Of a stretch of DNA of 64,000 nucleotides, positions 1-12,532 are shown piece by piece (position 1 is the stretch's first letter; each line of letters begins with the position of its first letter). The DNA is from Lindgomyces ingoldianus (Eukaryota > Ascomycota > Dothideomycetes > Pleosporales > Lindgomycetaceae), in NCBI RefSeq assembly GCF_010093535.1, contig NW_022985186.1, positions 1 to 64,000 on the forward strand. The letters run 5' to 3'. The notes under the pieces were generated by a model. That model ran no database searches. It was given only the letters and a program-made list of their open reading frames with translations, and was not told the origin of the DNA. The position numbers and the translations under genes were made by a program.

Positions 1-20
1 GTGTGTGTGTGTGTGTGTGT
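1..20. repeat. (GT)n microsatellite
   Basis: Ten consecutive GT units open the window. The repeat is cut by the window edge, so its true length is unknown. Confidence 0.9.
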
Positions 21-1919
21 GCAGGCGGGAGTATCTGTCACTGTTAGCACTGTACAAAAAGAGAAAAGAGCTAGGGAATAGTACAGTAGGGCTTAAAGAG
101 TAAAGGATAAAGAAGAGAAAGTAAAGGAGAAGAGGAGACCTTATTATATACACCTTCCTACGCACCTGCCTACGCAAAGATCCCACACTATTCTGGCACA
201 AAACCCCGCACAAAACAGTTTGTACACTGCTAAATTACTTACAAGGCAAGCGCATAAAGGCTAGATAATAATAGCCTAAAACGCTCTACACTATTTATAG
301 AGCTATTTACATAGCGCAACTAGCCTATAATGATAATGATGTCTTTATTACGCCTAGCTCTAGCCTAGAGGGCACTAGTACGTTATTACCTAAGCGCTTC
401 CTTAGTAATGGCTTAACTCCTTGTAGCCCTTACATGCCTCCTGCTCTGCTATCTAGTGTAGTTGTTACATATCCCTCTAATTATTATTTATAGTAAGTGT
501 TTTTAAAGTCTCTTCTTTAAGTGTTTAAAGTCCTTTTATTAGTAAGTAAAGCAAAGCCTACTATTATGTAGGGTTAGTATTAAGCGTCTTTTTTCTACTA
601 TTGTCTTTATAGTTCTAGGTTCCTATCTTCTTTCTTGCTCTAGGTAGCCTATTGCTATTGCGTACCTAACTATTATCTTTACTATGTTAATGTCTAGCAA
701 CTATTCTGCTAGGTCTGCTAGTGCCTTTTTTTTTAGAAAAAAGAGGAGGTTTTCTTTTCTAGTCTCTATTTACTAAAGCATTTGTATTTAAAGTGTGTCC
801 TATTTTTAGTATTAAAAAAAGAAGTGCTAAATAGTTTCTTTTACTTAACTATATATACACATGTTTAAGTCTGCAGCTTCTATTTAGTATAAGTACATGT
901 TTAGCTGTGTTATCTTAGTTTATAATTATGCTAGTATCTTTACTTCTTGCTAGGTTAGAGCGTTGTAGAGCTTCTTAGTGTGTTTCTTTAGTAGAGCTAT
1001 GTCTATCTTATGTAAGTATTTCTTTACTCTTATTAGTAAGTCTTTTCTTTGTCCTTAGTTTCTTACTGTAGTCCTAGTTACTATTAACCTTACTTAGTAA
1101 AAGGGTCTAGTTAGTACGCTACTGTCTGCTGTAGCTTTTCTTGCTACTTTTTTAGCCTTTTTTACTAAATTATTGCTTCTTGCTAGGCACTATACTATAC
1201 ATACAAAGCACTGCCTTTCTCTTAGTGCTTAAGTTGTGTTGTAGATCTATTTAATGCTAGCTTAGCTAGACTAATCCTGCAGTTAGCGTATTGCCTGTAT
1301 AGCTGCTTAGCTGCTAGTAAGAATGATGACCTAGTCCGCTGTCTGGCATGTCAGGAGGGAGGTCAGCGCTGCCGCCATTGCTGCCAGCTCTGCTGTGTAG
1401 GGGTTTTGCTCTGTCCTAGGTCCTAAGGTGAAGGACAAGGTAGCAGCTTAAGCAGGCGCTCCCCTTCACATGTTGTCTATTGCCCCTTCTATCCCTACTA
1501 TACTAAGCTAGACAGATGCGCTTATTATAATTCTAATACTATTACACTAGTTAGCTAGTGTTATAGCCTTTACTTAGTCTAGTTTAATTATTACTAAGAT
1601 GCAATAGTTTTATAGCTGCACACTATGCAGGTTAATTATTTCTATCTAGTTAGTATTAAGCCTCTCTAGCTATTCTGTAATCTTCTGTAGTAGTAATTAA
1701 AACTGTTAAAAGCCTATAATATAGAATTTTAACATAGGGTTTGTTTTTAGTAGTGTGTAGACATTAATCTACATCTTAATAGCCCTTACTGTGTGGCGTT
1801 TATGCACTGTCTATAGACTTACTTCTGCCTCTGCCACAGCTGCTGTAACTGTCTAGAAGCAGCCTGTAACAGCTTAAGCTCCTATTTTCTGTATTCTGTT
1901 TATTACTTTTATTAAAATT

Positions 1920-2225
1920 GTGCCGCACGTGTGCATCTATACACTTAATGCGTAGTCTACTACTAGTGCTACTGTTAACTTAAAAAGCTGCTAGGCTGTA
2001 GCAGGGGAGACTATCTGTAACCGCCTTAGCGCTAGGGCTGCCCTTAGGCCCCTTGCTGCTGCCCTTGCTATGTGCTGCTTATATCTTAGCCTTATATCTA
2101 TAATAATGCCTAGAATTTTAGCTTCTGTTATTAGTTTAACTAGCTATTCTTTAACACTTACTAGTTTTACACTTATTTTGCCTTTATTTTTTATAAAGTG
2201 TATTAGAGTAGTCTTGTCTTTTTTA
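1920..2225 (-). pseudogene. LINE reverse transcriptase C-terminal/thumb region (ORF2)
   Basis: One minus-strand frame is open for about 100 codons apart from three stops. It contains KTTLIHF, AKILGIIID, YKQHIARAAARGLRAALAL and a following VDYALSV, a block shared by Tad/I-type LINE reverse transcriptases after the catalytic palm. The AT-rich DNA to the left probably holds RNase H and 3' UTR but is too decayed for me to read. Confidence 0.8.
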
Positions 2226-3884
2226 AAGGTTGCCTTACTTCTCTTTTTCTACTTTATTACTCTTTTAATAATGTTTTAGAGTTTTACATAATTTTTTTTA
2301 GCTAAGAGTTCTGTTACTTAAGTATTATAGTTATCTATAAAGGTAAATAAACTGCTATATGCATTAATCTAGTGTTAGACTAGATTAGCGTTAAAGAAGA
2401 GGAACAGAATTAGAGAAAGAGGGGATCCCTGTAGAAGCTCTGCCTAGGGCAGCAGTTTTTCCTTAGACGTGTAGCTGTTAACTGTAATAGTTGCTGTATA
2501 ATTAGAGCAAAAGGCGTCTATCTATTGTACTAGGCCTGGTGGTATCCCTCTGGCACAGAGCCTCTAGGTTAGCCTGTCTTTGCATACTCTATTGTATGCC
2601 CCTTTTATGTTAAAGCTTACTAGACTTAGCACTTTTCTAAATCTCTATATGTTATAGATGTGTTCTTACAACATTAATAGCACTTATTCTACTAATTACT
2701 ATTTCCTTCTACTAAAGTAGTTTATAAGAAGTAACTTATATGTTTCTATTACATATAAGATTTTCTTTACTATAACAGCTTTAAAGATCTTGCTAAGAGT
2801 TAATAGTAAAAAAATAAGTCTCTATAACTTTACTACTCTATAGTTACTTTTTTTTAGCTTTTTAAGCAGGACAATCTAAGCGTTTCTCTACTGTGCTAGG
2901 ATAACCCCCTCCCCTAGTAATGTTTAAAATAAAAGTAGGATTCTCTTTTTTACAACTAGCTATAGCTACCTCTATACTATAACTAGGAGCCTATCCTCAC
3001 CTAGTGCCTTCCACAGCTTAGCTGCGAACAGACAGCATTCTATTTTGTCTATAGTTAGGTCAGGCATGCTAACTGGGCTACGTTGCTAGCGTTTGCTCTT
3101 ATTCTTAATAGTGTCTAGGAGCAGTAGAAAGAACAACTACAGTAACTTGTCTACTATCTCTAGATTTTCTTCTATGCTTAATTTATTAGTTTTTTTTAAA
3201 GGGGGTATTTTATTAAACATTATAGCACTATCTAGCTTAAGGTATCTTATAGCTTTCTAAATGTTAGCATTATCTACTAGAAAGTCCTCCTAGTAGGTTC
3301 TGCGCTGTTGCTGCGCTGCGTTATAAAATTCCTTTACTGCTGCCTTTACTTATTATTCTGTCTTTATACTTGTCCTTTTTGCCTACTGTTCTGCTTTTGC
3401 CTTATTTCTCTAGTGCGTATATACCCTTTGTAACTATGTAAGGTCTGCAGTCTACTATCTTTTTACATATAGTAAGGGCCTAGCTTTTAGGGTTAGCTTG
3501 TGGACTGCCTCTATTGCTGCTTCTATTAGCTTATCTGTCTATTGCTGTACACTGCCTCTTATTAGTTTAGCTTTAAGTGTCTTTTTAACTCTTATTTATA
3601 TTACTTCTTATAGTGCATTTTTAAATAATAGTCTTGCTTCTGCTTACTATTCTAGAGTGTTTATATTAAAGGTTGTTTTAATTACTCTGTAATCTAACCT
3701 ATCTTCTGTCTTATAGACTTTACAGCATAGTGCTGTAGCTACTAGGTTGTCTAAAGTTAGCATTAAATTAATAGTGCTCTTACTTATTCCTTGCTGCTAT
3801 GTTTTTGTCCCCCTAGGAAGTAGGCTGTAGAGTAAATAGTCTGCTATAAGGTGTATAATAGGGTCTGCTTTACCTTAGTGAGTG

Positions 3885-3955
3885 TTTAACACATTATCCC
3901 CTCCCTATAATTAGTCGCGTTAGTTAAAATCACCTGCTAGGACTATGTCCACCTG
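3885..3955 (-). pseudogene. LINE endonuclease motif (ORF2 N-terminal part)
   Basis: Minus-strand translation reads VDIVLAGDFN, stop, RD, stop, L, stop, GGDNV. This matches the conserved GDFNxHxxxWGG block of LINE endonucleases (exonuclease/endonuclease/phosphatase fold). The stops fall at positions where His or Trp is expected, consistent with RIP. This motif fixes the orientation of the element. Confidence 0.8.
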
Positions 3956-4409
3956 TGTCCTAGTTTAGTTGTGTGCAGTTTAGATTAGGGTTTAGATGTG
4001 ATTTATTGTCTTTTTTAGTGCTTGCTTATCTCTTATCTTAACGTAGACTAACACTACTAGGGCTGTTTAACCAGGTAGTCGTAGCGTTGCTGCTGTGAGG
4101 TCCGGCAACTGTACTAGCAGCTGTTTAGCCTTAATGTCTTTCTGTATCTAGAGCATACTCCAGAAGGGCCACCTCCTGTCCCTACATGCGGTTAGCGTAA
4201 ATTTAGCCTAGTAGGCGTGTCTAGCTAGTGTTATAATAATCCTCTCTTCTTTATTCTTTTACACATAAGGTTTTTAAATAGCTAATACAGCAAAGTCTTA
4301 TAGTTGCTTGTTATTTATTACGCTGTGCAGTACCTTGTGTCTCTTTCCTGCATTAAGTTAGAATATCTTAAGCGTCCTAGGCATCTTAACTAGGGTATAG
4401 CACTTAACA

Positions 4410-4575
4410 GTTCCTAGAGAAAGATTTGTGGGGGCCCCTACAGGGTACGCATTTAGGGACTATTACTTGGCATTTGCTGTGGTGGTGTCCTTCGCTAGCG
4501 CACCTAGCATAAACCCGCTGCCTCGTGCATGTGAATGCCTTGTGCCCTAGCTGTTGGCATTAGTAGCACTGCAAT
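4410..4575 (-). pseudogene. LINE ORF1 zinc-knuckle region
   Basis: Minus-strand translation shows a run of knuckles of the form CYxCxxLGHKAFTC, then CARCxSEGHHHSKC, then CVPCRGPHKSFSR. This tandem CCHC arrangement is typical of LINE ORF1 proteins, which bind element RNA. Scattered stops at former Gln/Trp codons mean no intact product. It lies upstream of the endonuclease on the same strand, as in Tad elements. Confidence 0.8.
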
Positions 4576-5619
4576 AGTCCATTTTGCGGTTTAAACAGTC
4601 TTGTATATGCAGATTCTCTGTTAATGTGGAAGTACTGTTCTTGTAGCAGCTAGGCTGCATTGCTGCCCTTAGTAACATACACTACTATTAATCTATATGC
4701 CTTTCCTAAATCCTTTCTACTTAGCTAGCTAACTTTTGCTACCTGCACCCTGTTTTCGGCCCTAAGGGCCTCTAGGGCTTCTGGTTGGATTTGTCCTTCC
4801 TCTAACAGCACCGCTAGCTGGTTGGCGTTATCTACCCTAATTAGGAAGAGCTAGTCGCGCAGTATTTTAACTTCTCTAGCTGCTGTCTTGCAGGCTGCCT
4901 CTTTAACCGCCTAGAGCTTACTTTTGTCCCTACATGTAACTCTAATTTAATTAGTGTTCCTTAGGTCCCTAACTACTGCCGCACATCGCCATTCTGCGCG
5001 CTTGTAGTTTGTCCACATCTCCTCCTTAATAGCTTGTCTAATCTTGCCTAGTTTTGCCTTCTCCCTGTCCACCTCCTTAATCCTAGATGTGTTAATTATG
5101 TAGTAGAGTGTGTCTATTATTGTTAAGAGTGCTGTGTTAGTAGAAGAGGTCTGTAGGTTACTAGGCTAGCTGCTTAGAGGCAATTATGCTATAGCAGTGT
5201 AAGATAGCAATCTACTAGGCAGCATGTAAGATCTAGCTAGAAGGGTCTTAAATTTGTCTACTATTGCTTTATTCTCTACCTTTAGTGCCTTTACCTTTTA
5301 GGTAAGTGCCCTTATTATTATCTTAATCTAGGTTGCGTGTTCTCTTTTTATCTGCTCTATTATAGCTACTATCTTATCTTAGGTCTTTTTAAGTGCTGCA
5401 AGCACTACAACTAAAGGGTCTTTTTTCTGTCTTGCTTCTACACTTCTCTTAGGTATACCTGTTCCTTTATTATGTCTTGTTCTTAGTTAGCCTTAAGTGC
5501 AGGTTAGTTGTGGGGCTCTAGGGGCCTCTTAGTTAACATTAATTACGTTGTCTATCCTGCTTCTATTACTTAAGTTTCCCTATTGTCTCCTTGTATTCTC
5601 TGCCTTAGTTGCCTTGCGC

Positions 5620-6238
5620 GTCCTAACGCGTGTTTAGGTTAATTGCCGCCCCTAACGCGTGTCCTCCACCTCTAATTCCATCAATTCACGACTCCTCTGG
5701 GTCCCGCGCAGTCGTCTTGTCCTCCGGTACTTATCCCCGGTTCTCTAGGAGAGAGGGGGGGGAGAGAGGTAGGGGGGGGGGTTTAGGGTTAGGTACCGGT
5801 ACTTGCAACTAGCCTATCTTCATGTACAGCATCACTAAGGCAAGTCTTAACAAATAGGGTGAAGTAAAGGCAGAACGTAATTAGATAGACCTACACAGAC
5901 AGAAGGGAGGTAACGCGTACAGAAGGCAACTCTTTAGACAAAAAGAAAAGTTGCTAGTGTCTGTACGCAGCAGCAGCGTCACAGTCTGGATACAAGCGAT
6001 CGCGCACGAGCAGGACCACGTATCTCTGTCACATAATGCTTGTGCGCGAACCTCTGTGCGCGAACATCTAGATATCCCCCTTTTTCTCTGTACAGAGGAA
6101 AGACAAGAGTAATAGAACTAGAAACATGTTGCCCTCACCTTACCTACCTTGTACGCTGTGCACACTGTACACCACTCTTACTTTTGCTACTTAAGTGCTC
6201 ATACTATAAGCAGCTAGCTGTCGGAGCCCATTCAACAA
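5620..6238. other. Balanced-composition stretch between LINE and Gypsy LTR; no gene
   Basis: This stretch escaped the AT drift of its neighbours. It has two copies of the 11-mer CTAACGCGTGT (near 5625 and 5653), a G-rich tract at 5753-5780 and one telomere-like TTTAGGGTTAGG at 5782-5793. It may be the 5' UTR/promoter of the minus-strand LINE plus older flanking DNA. Short open frames show no recognisable domain. Confidence 0.4.
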
Positions 6239-6497
6239 TGTAAGGTATTATAGTAAGTATAAGACATTATGTAAGAAACAGGAAGGTTTAGAAGAAAATT
6301 AGTAATTAAATACTTAGCTTAGAAGTCTAAGCACTTTAGGTATAAATTAAGCCTATTTTAGGTTTAGTTAGTGTTAAGGTGGTTTGTGCTTAAGTTTATG
6401 TCTATGTTGTGTTGTGTTTGTGTCAGACATGCACTAATAATACTCTAGTACGCGTCTAATACAGTTATGTCTGGGATCCGGGGAGGATACCGTGACA
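6239..6497 (-). mobile_element. Truncated Gypsy LTR (same family as the 26.8 kb and 58.2 kb elements)
   Basis: The reverse complement starts with TGTCACGGTATCCTCC at 6497 and follows the 318-bp LTR of the two full Gypsy copies down to the TACTATAATACC block. It then stops abruptly at about 6239, lacking the last about 60 bp. No internal Gypsy sequence adjoins it, so it is a truncated solo LTR or the edge of a rearranged copy. Confidence 0.85.
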
Positions 6498-6610
6498 ACT
6501 AATATAGATAATTTAATATATGTAAAGTATAAGCAAGGCTATTTTAGTATAAACTAGCCTAGTATATTTTATAAACAGTAACTAAGCCTTAAGTTATATT
6601 TAATTATATA
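6498..6610. other. Short AT-rich stretch, unassigned
   Basis: AT-rich DNA between the truncated Gypsy LTR and the foldback element. No feature is recognised. Confidence 0.4.
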
Positions 6611-7147
6611 ACGTACCCTATAGGTAAGTTACTTATACACCTAAGTTACTTCATTTTACTAAAACTACACTAAACTACATTTCTTACACTAATACCTTTC
6701 TAATAACACTACTTAAATGTGTTAAAAAATGTTAGATATAGCTTATACTTTAAGCTTTTAAATAAAATATATAATATCTTTTAACTAATATACTATAGCT
6801 ATGTATAAAGTTTTTTTAAAAATAATAAATAACTAACACACTAGATAGCCTTTATAAGCTAATTATATAGCTAACTTATAAAAGCTAAATAATAATAAAA
6901 AGTAGGTAATTATTAAGTATATACTTAAGCTAAATATGTAAGAATTTTTCTCTTAGCTAGTAGCTATAGCTACGATAGCTAATTCTCTACACGCTAAGTA
7001 TAATTTATGCTATGTTAGTGTAAACTAGCCTAGTATGTTTATTAAATGTTATTTAAAGCTTAAAGCAAAGTCTTAAATGTAAGTATAATTAGTAAATACC
7101 TAGCCTCCTATACAGCCTATCTTATTAAAGTTGTAGATGTTGCTATT

Positions 7148-7588
7148 TGTCAGATATGCGCACCTACTGTCAAGACAGGAGGAACGTTTGACAAAAGCTG
7201 CTAAATAGTACGAGCAATAAGCTCGAACAGTATGTTGCTGCAAATTGCTGCATTTTGCAGCATTTTGCAGCATGTTGCAGCAAATTGCAGCATTTTGCAG
7301 CATGTTGCAGCAAATTGCAGCATTTTACAGCATGTTGCAGCAAATTGCAGCAAATTGCAGCATGTTACAGCATTTTGCAGCAAATTGCAGCATGTTGCAA
7401 GCTGGTCGAGCATAGGGCTAGTGCGCGAGGGACTCGGATCGGCAGAACAAAAAGCCGAGCAACACGAGTAGAGCAGAAAAAGGATCGATAAACAAACACG
7501 ATCAATACAAATCAATCAATCATCCATACATCACATCCAAACCCATCATTCATCTCAGGAAGCCCAGAAACAGTGGTTCAATCTGACA
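7148..7588 (+). mobile_element. Solo LTR-like insertion, TGTCAGAT...ATCTGACA family, copy 1
   Basis: The 441-bp unit begins TGTCAGAT and ends ATCTGACA, flanked by the perfect 5-bp duplication CTATT (7143-7147 and 7589-7593). TG...CA ends plus a 5-bp duplication indicate an integrase-type insertion, most simply a solo LTR. It shares its sequence with copies at 8314-8624 and 53722-54011. It holds an expanded 10-bp minisatellite and two short hairpins near the left end (CGAGC...GCTCG is one). It is inserted in the foldback spacer. Confidence 0.9.
7235..7394 (+). repeat. 10-bp minisatellite, 16 units, inside solo LTR copy 1
   Basis: Sixteen 10-bp units of TTGCAGCAAA, TTGCAGCATT or TTGCAGCATG (first two with CTG for CAG). 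The sister LTRs have four units (8401-8440) and two units (53809-53828) at the same place. The core TTGCWGCAA is nearly palindromic. Overlapping frames read open on both strands here, which is a repeat effect and not coding evidence. Confidence 0.95.
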
Positions 7589-8152
7589 CTATTTTAGATA
7601 CTATACTTAGCAATATTATTTTTATTAAGCTAAATTAGCTTTAAAGTACTTTAGAATTTATATACAAAGCTGTTTTATAGTTATACCTTCACTTAAACTT
7701 TACTTTAACGTTTAAATAACACTAAATAAATATACTAGAATAGTTTATACTAACATAGCTTAGACTACACTTAGCGTGTAAAGAATTAGCTATATTATAG
7801 CTACTAGCTAAAAGGAAAATTCTTACGCATCTAGCTTAAGTATGTAATTAATAATTCTTTACTTTTTATTATTATCTAGCTTTTATAAGTTGGCTATAGA
7901 ATTAGCTTATAAAAGTTATTTAGTATATTAGTTATTTATTTATTTTTTTAAAAAACTATATGTATAGCTTTAGTATATTACTAAAAAGTCTTATGCTTTA
8001 TTTAAAAGCTTAAAGTATAAGTTATATCTAATATTTTTTAACATATTTAAGTAGTATTATTAGAAATGTATTAGTGTAAAAAGAGTAGTTTAATATCGTC
8101 TTAATAAAAGTAAGTAACTTAGGTGTGTAAGTAACTTGCTTATAGGATACGT

Positions 8153-8313
8153 TTAACTTCTACAAGTACTCCTCTAGCAATTAATGCAGTGCAGTTTCTC
8201 TTATCTCTATGCCTCTTTAAGCTTTACAATTACTATAGTAGCTTAAATACTTAAGATTTAGCCTCTTTAAATTACTTAGAGTGCTAAAAGTATTTACTTT
8301 TTATTCTTAGTAT
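8153..8313. other. AT-rich stretch, unassigned
   Basis: AT-rich DNA between the foldback element and the second solo LTR. Nothing is recognised. Confidence 0.4.
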
Positions 8314-8624
8314 TGTCAGATATGCGCACCTACTGTCAATACAGGAGGAACGCTTGACGAAAGCTGCTACATAGTACGAGAAATAAGCTCGAACAGTATG
8401 TTGCTGCAAATTGCTGCATGTTGCAGCAAATTGCAGCATGTTGCAAGCTGGTCGCGCATAGGGCAAGTGCGCGAGGGACTCGGATCGGCAAAACAAAAAA
8501 CCGAGCAACACGAGTAGAGCAGAAAAAGGATCGATAAATCAAGACAATCAATGATCATCCCATACATCATATCCAAACCCATCATTCATCTCAGGAAGCC
8601 TAGAAACAGTGCTTCAATCTGACA
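8314..8624 (+). mobile_element. Solo LTR-like insertion, TGTCAGAT family, copy 2
   Basis: 311-bp unit with TGTCAGAT / ATCTGACA ends, flanked by the perfect 5-bp duplication AGTAT (8309-8313 and 8625-8629). It is nearly identical to copies 1 and 3 apart from the minisatellite length (four units at 8401-8440). It has little RIP decay compared with the surrounding DNA, suggesting a recent insertion or a size below the RIP threshold. Confidence 0.9.
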
Positions 8625-9402
8625 AGTATATTAAAGGTTAATTAGTAGATGCATTTCTAATTAACGTATAAGTTTCTAAAATCTTGTTAGAGAGACTGTT
8701 TACTTGTGTAGTCCGCTTGCTTATGAAGTACGTTGTTGTAAAATAATTACATAATATATTAACTGTAGTAGTCTTTGCTATTACTATACAAACTTGAAAT
8801 TAGTAAACTTAGCGCTACATATTAGCTACTCTTAATTTAGCAACTAACTGGGACGTTTTGAATTCCGGCCTTATTAGATTCGCCTTCCTTAAATCTCCCC
8901 TGGAATGCCTAGTCTAGATTCTCGAACCTGTAACGGCGCAGGCGAGACAATGGATCTGAATGCGGTATGAATCCACTCAGAGGCATATGGGAGTGCGTGG
9001 GGACTTAATAACCTGGGAATATTATTGACACCTATAGGCCTCCTACAAAAGGATACTATAAAACTACTGAGCTAGCTAAGGGGAGAGTTGCAACTAAATA
9101 CTTGGGGGAATAGGGGTAACAGCAGGAGCAGGGCCGAGTCAGGGTCGGGGCCGATACGGGGACTCTTCGGATAGGTTCCGGGCAACCCAAGATGGAACGA
9201 TTCATGAGAATCCGTACAGAACCCCCCACTACGCTCAAGCAAGAACCTGTGTCTGTCAAACACTAGCAAGAGCGAGTGAAGAATCTTTTATAATCAACGC
9301 GGCATCGTGAGCGGCCCTGAGCGATATCAGTTGATTAAAGAGGCGCCTCTACATTTCGAGGGCCTGAACGGTGAGGGAAGGGCGGTATTTGGTAGTATTG
9401 TA
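8625..9402. other. Transition from AT-rich to balanced DNA; no gene recognised
   Basis: The first part is AT-rich relic DNA. From about 8860 the composition becomes balanced. Small open frames at 9056-9269 and from 9307 have no recognisable motif and overlap on both strands. Confidence 0.4.
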
Positions 9403-9563
9403 ATTACTGTCGCACGTGTCTCACGCGATATCATACCCATGTACTGCACTATTCACTCATTAGGCATAGCTCCTATCTCGTACAGTATATAGTCAGCTCA
9501 GAGCTCTATCAAGCTCCTCAGACCTTACAATACACTCATTCCACCTTGTTTGGATCTCGCTCC

Positions 9564-12532
9564 CATACATGACCACCTTAACGTGGTTCTAAACCTGGTT
9601 TATATCTAACCGCGGTTTTGTGGTATTAAGTCTAAACTAGGTTAGTCTATTAGCTTAATATAGTTTAACTGCAAAACGCATTAATAGCTTAGCAGATCTA
9701 CATGTTAGATGCAGAGATACAGCTCTTAATGCCTATAGGTAACAACAAACTAGGAAACGCCTCTTTCTTGTATTACAGGCAGACTATTATACTTTAGGCA
9801 GCAGTTACTACTAATTAGTTATTACATCTATAGATTTAATCTATTTATATAGCTATTAAAACCTTAATGCAGAATATAAGTTACTTTAAGCACTTTTTTT
9901 AGAACATAATTTAACACTATAGCTTTTAAAACCTTTGCTTTTATTTATTTTAGCTATTTAGTTATCTAAAATTGTTATACATCTTAATCCTACACCTCTC
10001 TAAATGTCGCCTATACTGTTCTTAGAGTTAGAGATATCTAATTTTGCAACTGTAAACTGTAAAATAAAGCCTGTTAACTTCTATTAGGTTATCCTTACCT
10101 ATAAACTAAAAAAAGGCCTAGCTCTACTATAACTAGGTTGTAAATAATAAAGCAAAGAAAAAAAGCTATATATCTGTAAGATATATTCTAGCTAGAAAAA
10201 GACACATCTTAGTAACACTATTACCTATGTTAAGGTAAAGCATTTAGTGTTATTAATGTCCTTAGAGACTTATTTTTATGTAAGCACTTAGCAGTCTATT
10301 TTGTCTATCTATACTTTTATTACTATAATAGACACTTTATAGAGTAGTTTTAACTAATAAGCCTATTATAAGGCTTTAATAAAACTACTTACTTATTATA
10401 AAGTGCCTTTTTTAGCTATTAAATAAGAGGAACTAGAGTAACTTTACTTTACTTATAACTCTGCTATTAAGGATAAGCTAATTACTGTGTAAACTATAGT
10501 TATATAATACATTATAGTAAACTATAAGCTTTATTAAAAGCAGCTGTCTACTAGCATAATAACTGCTATAAGCCCTATTTACATCTCCTTAGACCTCTAA
10601 ACATTACTGCATTATTACTTAATACTTATAGTTTACGCATAATAAGTTAATTAAGACTATTAGCTTTAAAAGGCACTTCTAGGGCTTCTAGAGCTACATA
10701 ATAGCTACTCTAGAAAGTAGTAAGCAGTTTTTATTATAAATACTCTTAGAAAATATAATATTACATTCTAGATTAGCTATTATATAGATAATAATATAAT
10801 GTTAAATAATACCTATTTAAAAGCTTTATTAAAGTAATTAAAGTGTAAATATAACATTAGTTATAAGTTTAATTAAGCACTTATTAAGCTAATTATCTAA
10901 GTAGATTAACTTTAATACAAAGCATTATTAAGTTTATTATATTACTTATATTATTAATTTTTCTTTTTAAGCTTTTCTTCTTGCGTCTTTTTAAAAGGCT
11001 TTTATTGCTGCTTTTAAAACTACTTTTAGTGTTACTAAAGAAGCCCTTCTTACGCAGTTTTTAAGTGTTCTTACCTTTTATTATAAACAAACTAAAGTAG
11101 AGCGCTCTTATATAAAAGAATAAAGTAAATAATAAAAGTAGTAAAGTAGTAATGTAAGTATTATTTTAGTTAAAGACTTTAATAGCGTTAAAAACATCTC
11201 TATATTACATAAGCTTTATAATCTTATAGTTTAGCTCTAAAGTTCTATAATCTACTAGGGTCTTTAGAACAGAGCTATTAGTCTATGTTTTAAAATTAAT
11301 AATTAGATATAATAGTCTTTTTAGTATTAAGTTATTACATAAGCCTTAAAGAAAATAGATAAGATTAAAAGCTTTATAACTAACTATAAAAACATTCTAG
11401 GCAATAATTAGCTTTAAGCTAATAATTAAGATATTCTTAAAAAAGCTACTTACTTTTTAGAGCTATTTGCATTAGCAACTCTATATATAAAGAAGAATAA
11501 GTTATTAATTATATAATTACTTAAGCTTATAAATCTCTTATTAACATAGTATAAGAAAAAAAAGGTTAGTATCTAGTTCTTTTTAATAAAGCTAAGTACT
11601 TATGTTTAGTAGAACTACTACTTCTTACTTAAGAACTATAATAAACGCATAATTTAAGCTATTAACATAGGCTAGTACATACTTAACAAATACTATAACA
11701 AAACAGAAGAGACACTTATATATGCTGCTGTAATACTACTTAATCTGTGTAAGCAAGCTGCCTACCTATACTAGAACTAGCTAGAAGAGTAGGTAAAGCT
11801 AGCTATTAAACTTACTAATATAATTTAGGTAAATAATTTTAAGCTTAATAGTAAACTAGGCTCTTCTCTAGCTCTAGATAACATACCTAGTATATTAACT
11901 AGACAGCTAGATAAGCCTATAAACGTCTTTATATTATTAAAGTAAAAGATAAAAGTAAAGACTATTAGTTTATAGCTAAATAATAACTTTAAAAGCTTTA
12001 TTAATAGCCTAGCTATTAATTTAAAAAATAGAGTTACTTTTTTTAAGTAGTAGTGTTAATTTAAGTAGTGTTATAGCTATCTAAAGCTTAGCTATATAGC
12101 TATAGCTATTCTCTCTATCCCTGTAGAATTATTAGAGCTAGAACAGACCTTCTCTAGGGCCTAAAGGACCTGTTTATAGAACAGATTATAGTTATAATGC
12201 ACTACTATTAAGATAATTAAGTGTATTAGTAATTAGATATAATAGAGGCACATTAAGCTAGTCTAAGACAGCAGAATAGGTCTACTAATTAATCTAAAGC
12301 TTTAAGAAACTCTCCTTAGTGTTGTAGATAAGAAAGCAGGTAGAATAGATTAGTATTAAAGTAAGTAACTACACTAACACGCTTAAATTAATGTATATTT
12401 ACTTAACGCAGTTTTTAACGCAGTTTTTAACGCAGTTTAACACTATAATTAACATAGTATAGTTTAAACAATACTAATATGGTATGGTTTAGAGTGATTC
12501 TTAATGTGGTTCAACCATGATAGTCATGTATG
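9564..12532 (+). mobile_element. hAT DNA transposon, complete ends, RIP-decayed
   Basis: The 2969-bp element has perfect 10-bp terminal inverted repeats CATACATGAC / GTCATGTATG and an 8-bp target duplication CTCGCTCC (9556-9563 and 12533-12540), diagnostic of hAT transposons. The insertion splits a Copia LTR; uninterrupted copies elsewhere in the window confirm the empty site. The outer 60 bp or so keep GC-rich sequence while the interior is strongly AT-drifted. It carries a degenerate transposase on the plus strand. Confidence 0.92.
10100..12260 (+). pseudogene. Degenerate hAT transposase
   Basis: Plus-strand translation near 11690-11850 reads KYYNKTEETLIYAAVILL, then a region with Tyr and acidic residues matching the hAT block before the dimerisation domain. 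Near 12070-12240 it reads YLKLSYIAIAILSIPVELLE followed by LEQTFSRA, which matches the hATC dimerisation domain (consensus with SIP and E-R-x-F-S). Many stops at former Gln/Trp codons and AT drift abolish function. The N-terminal zinc-finger part is too decayed to place; the start coordinate is approximate. Confidence 0.8.

Larger units (their letters stand above)
1..5620 (-). mobile_element. Tad-like LINE (non-LTR retrotransposon) relic, truncated by window start
   Basis: The minus strand, read right to left, gives the order expected of a fungal Tad1-type LINE: an ORF1 with zinc knuckles (about 4575-4410), an apurinic-like endonuclease motif (about 3955-3885) and the reverse transcriptase C-terminal part (about 2225-1920). 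All frames are broken, mainly by TAG codons where CAG or TGG is expected, and the DNA is rich in TpA, as expected from RIP. The 5' side ends near 5620, where composition changes to GC-rich DNA. The 3' end lies outside the window. No target duplication can be assigned. Confidence 0.85.
6611..8152. mobile_element. Foldback (long inverted repeat) element, copy 1, interrupted
   Basis: The left arm starts ACGTACCCTATAGG (6611) and the right arm ends TATAGGATACGT (8152). The arms (about 6611-7085 and 7690-8152) are reverse complements of each other apart from RIP-type transitions. The same sequence forms foldback copy 2 at 36279-37378. There is no coding capacity. The spacer is split by a solo LTR at 7148-7588. 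Target duplication is probably TA, with the right side decayed. Confidence 0.85.

Noticed and set aside
5782..5793. Telomere repeat (TTTAGGGTTAGG)
   Set aside because: Only about two units; no array. Likely chance in a G-rich tract.
7235..7394. CRISPR-like array
   Set aside because: Units are contiguous 10-mers without spacers, and the organism is a fungus.
7201..7515. Overlapping open frames on both strands across the minisatellite
   Set aside because: A 10-bp repeat without stops stays open in several frames; no start context, no motif, and the whole lies in a solo LTR.
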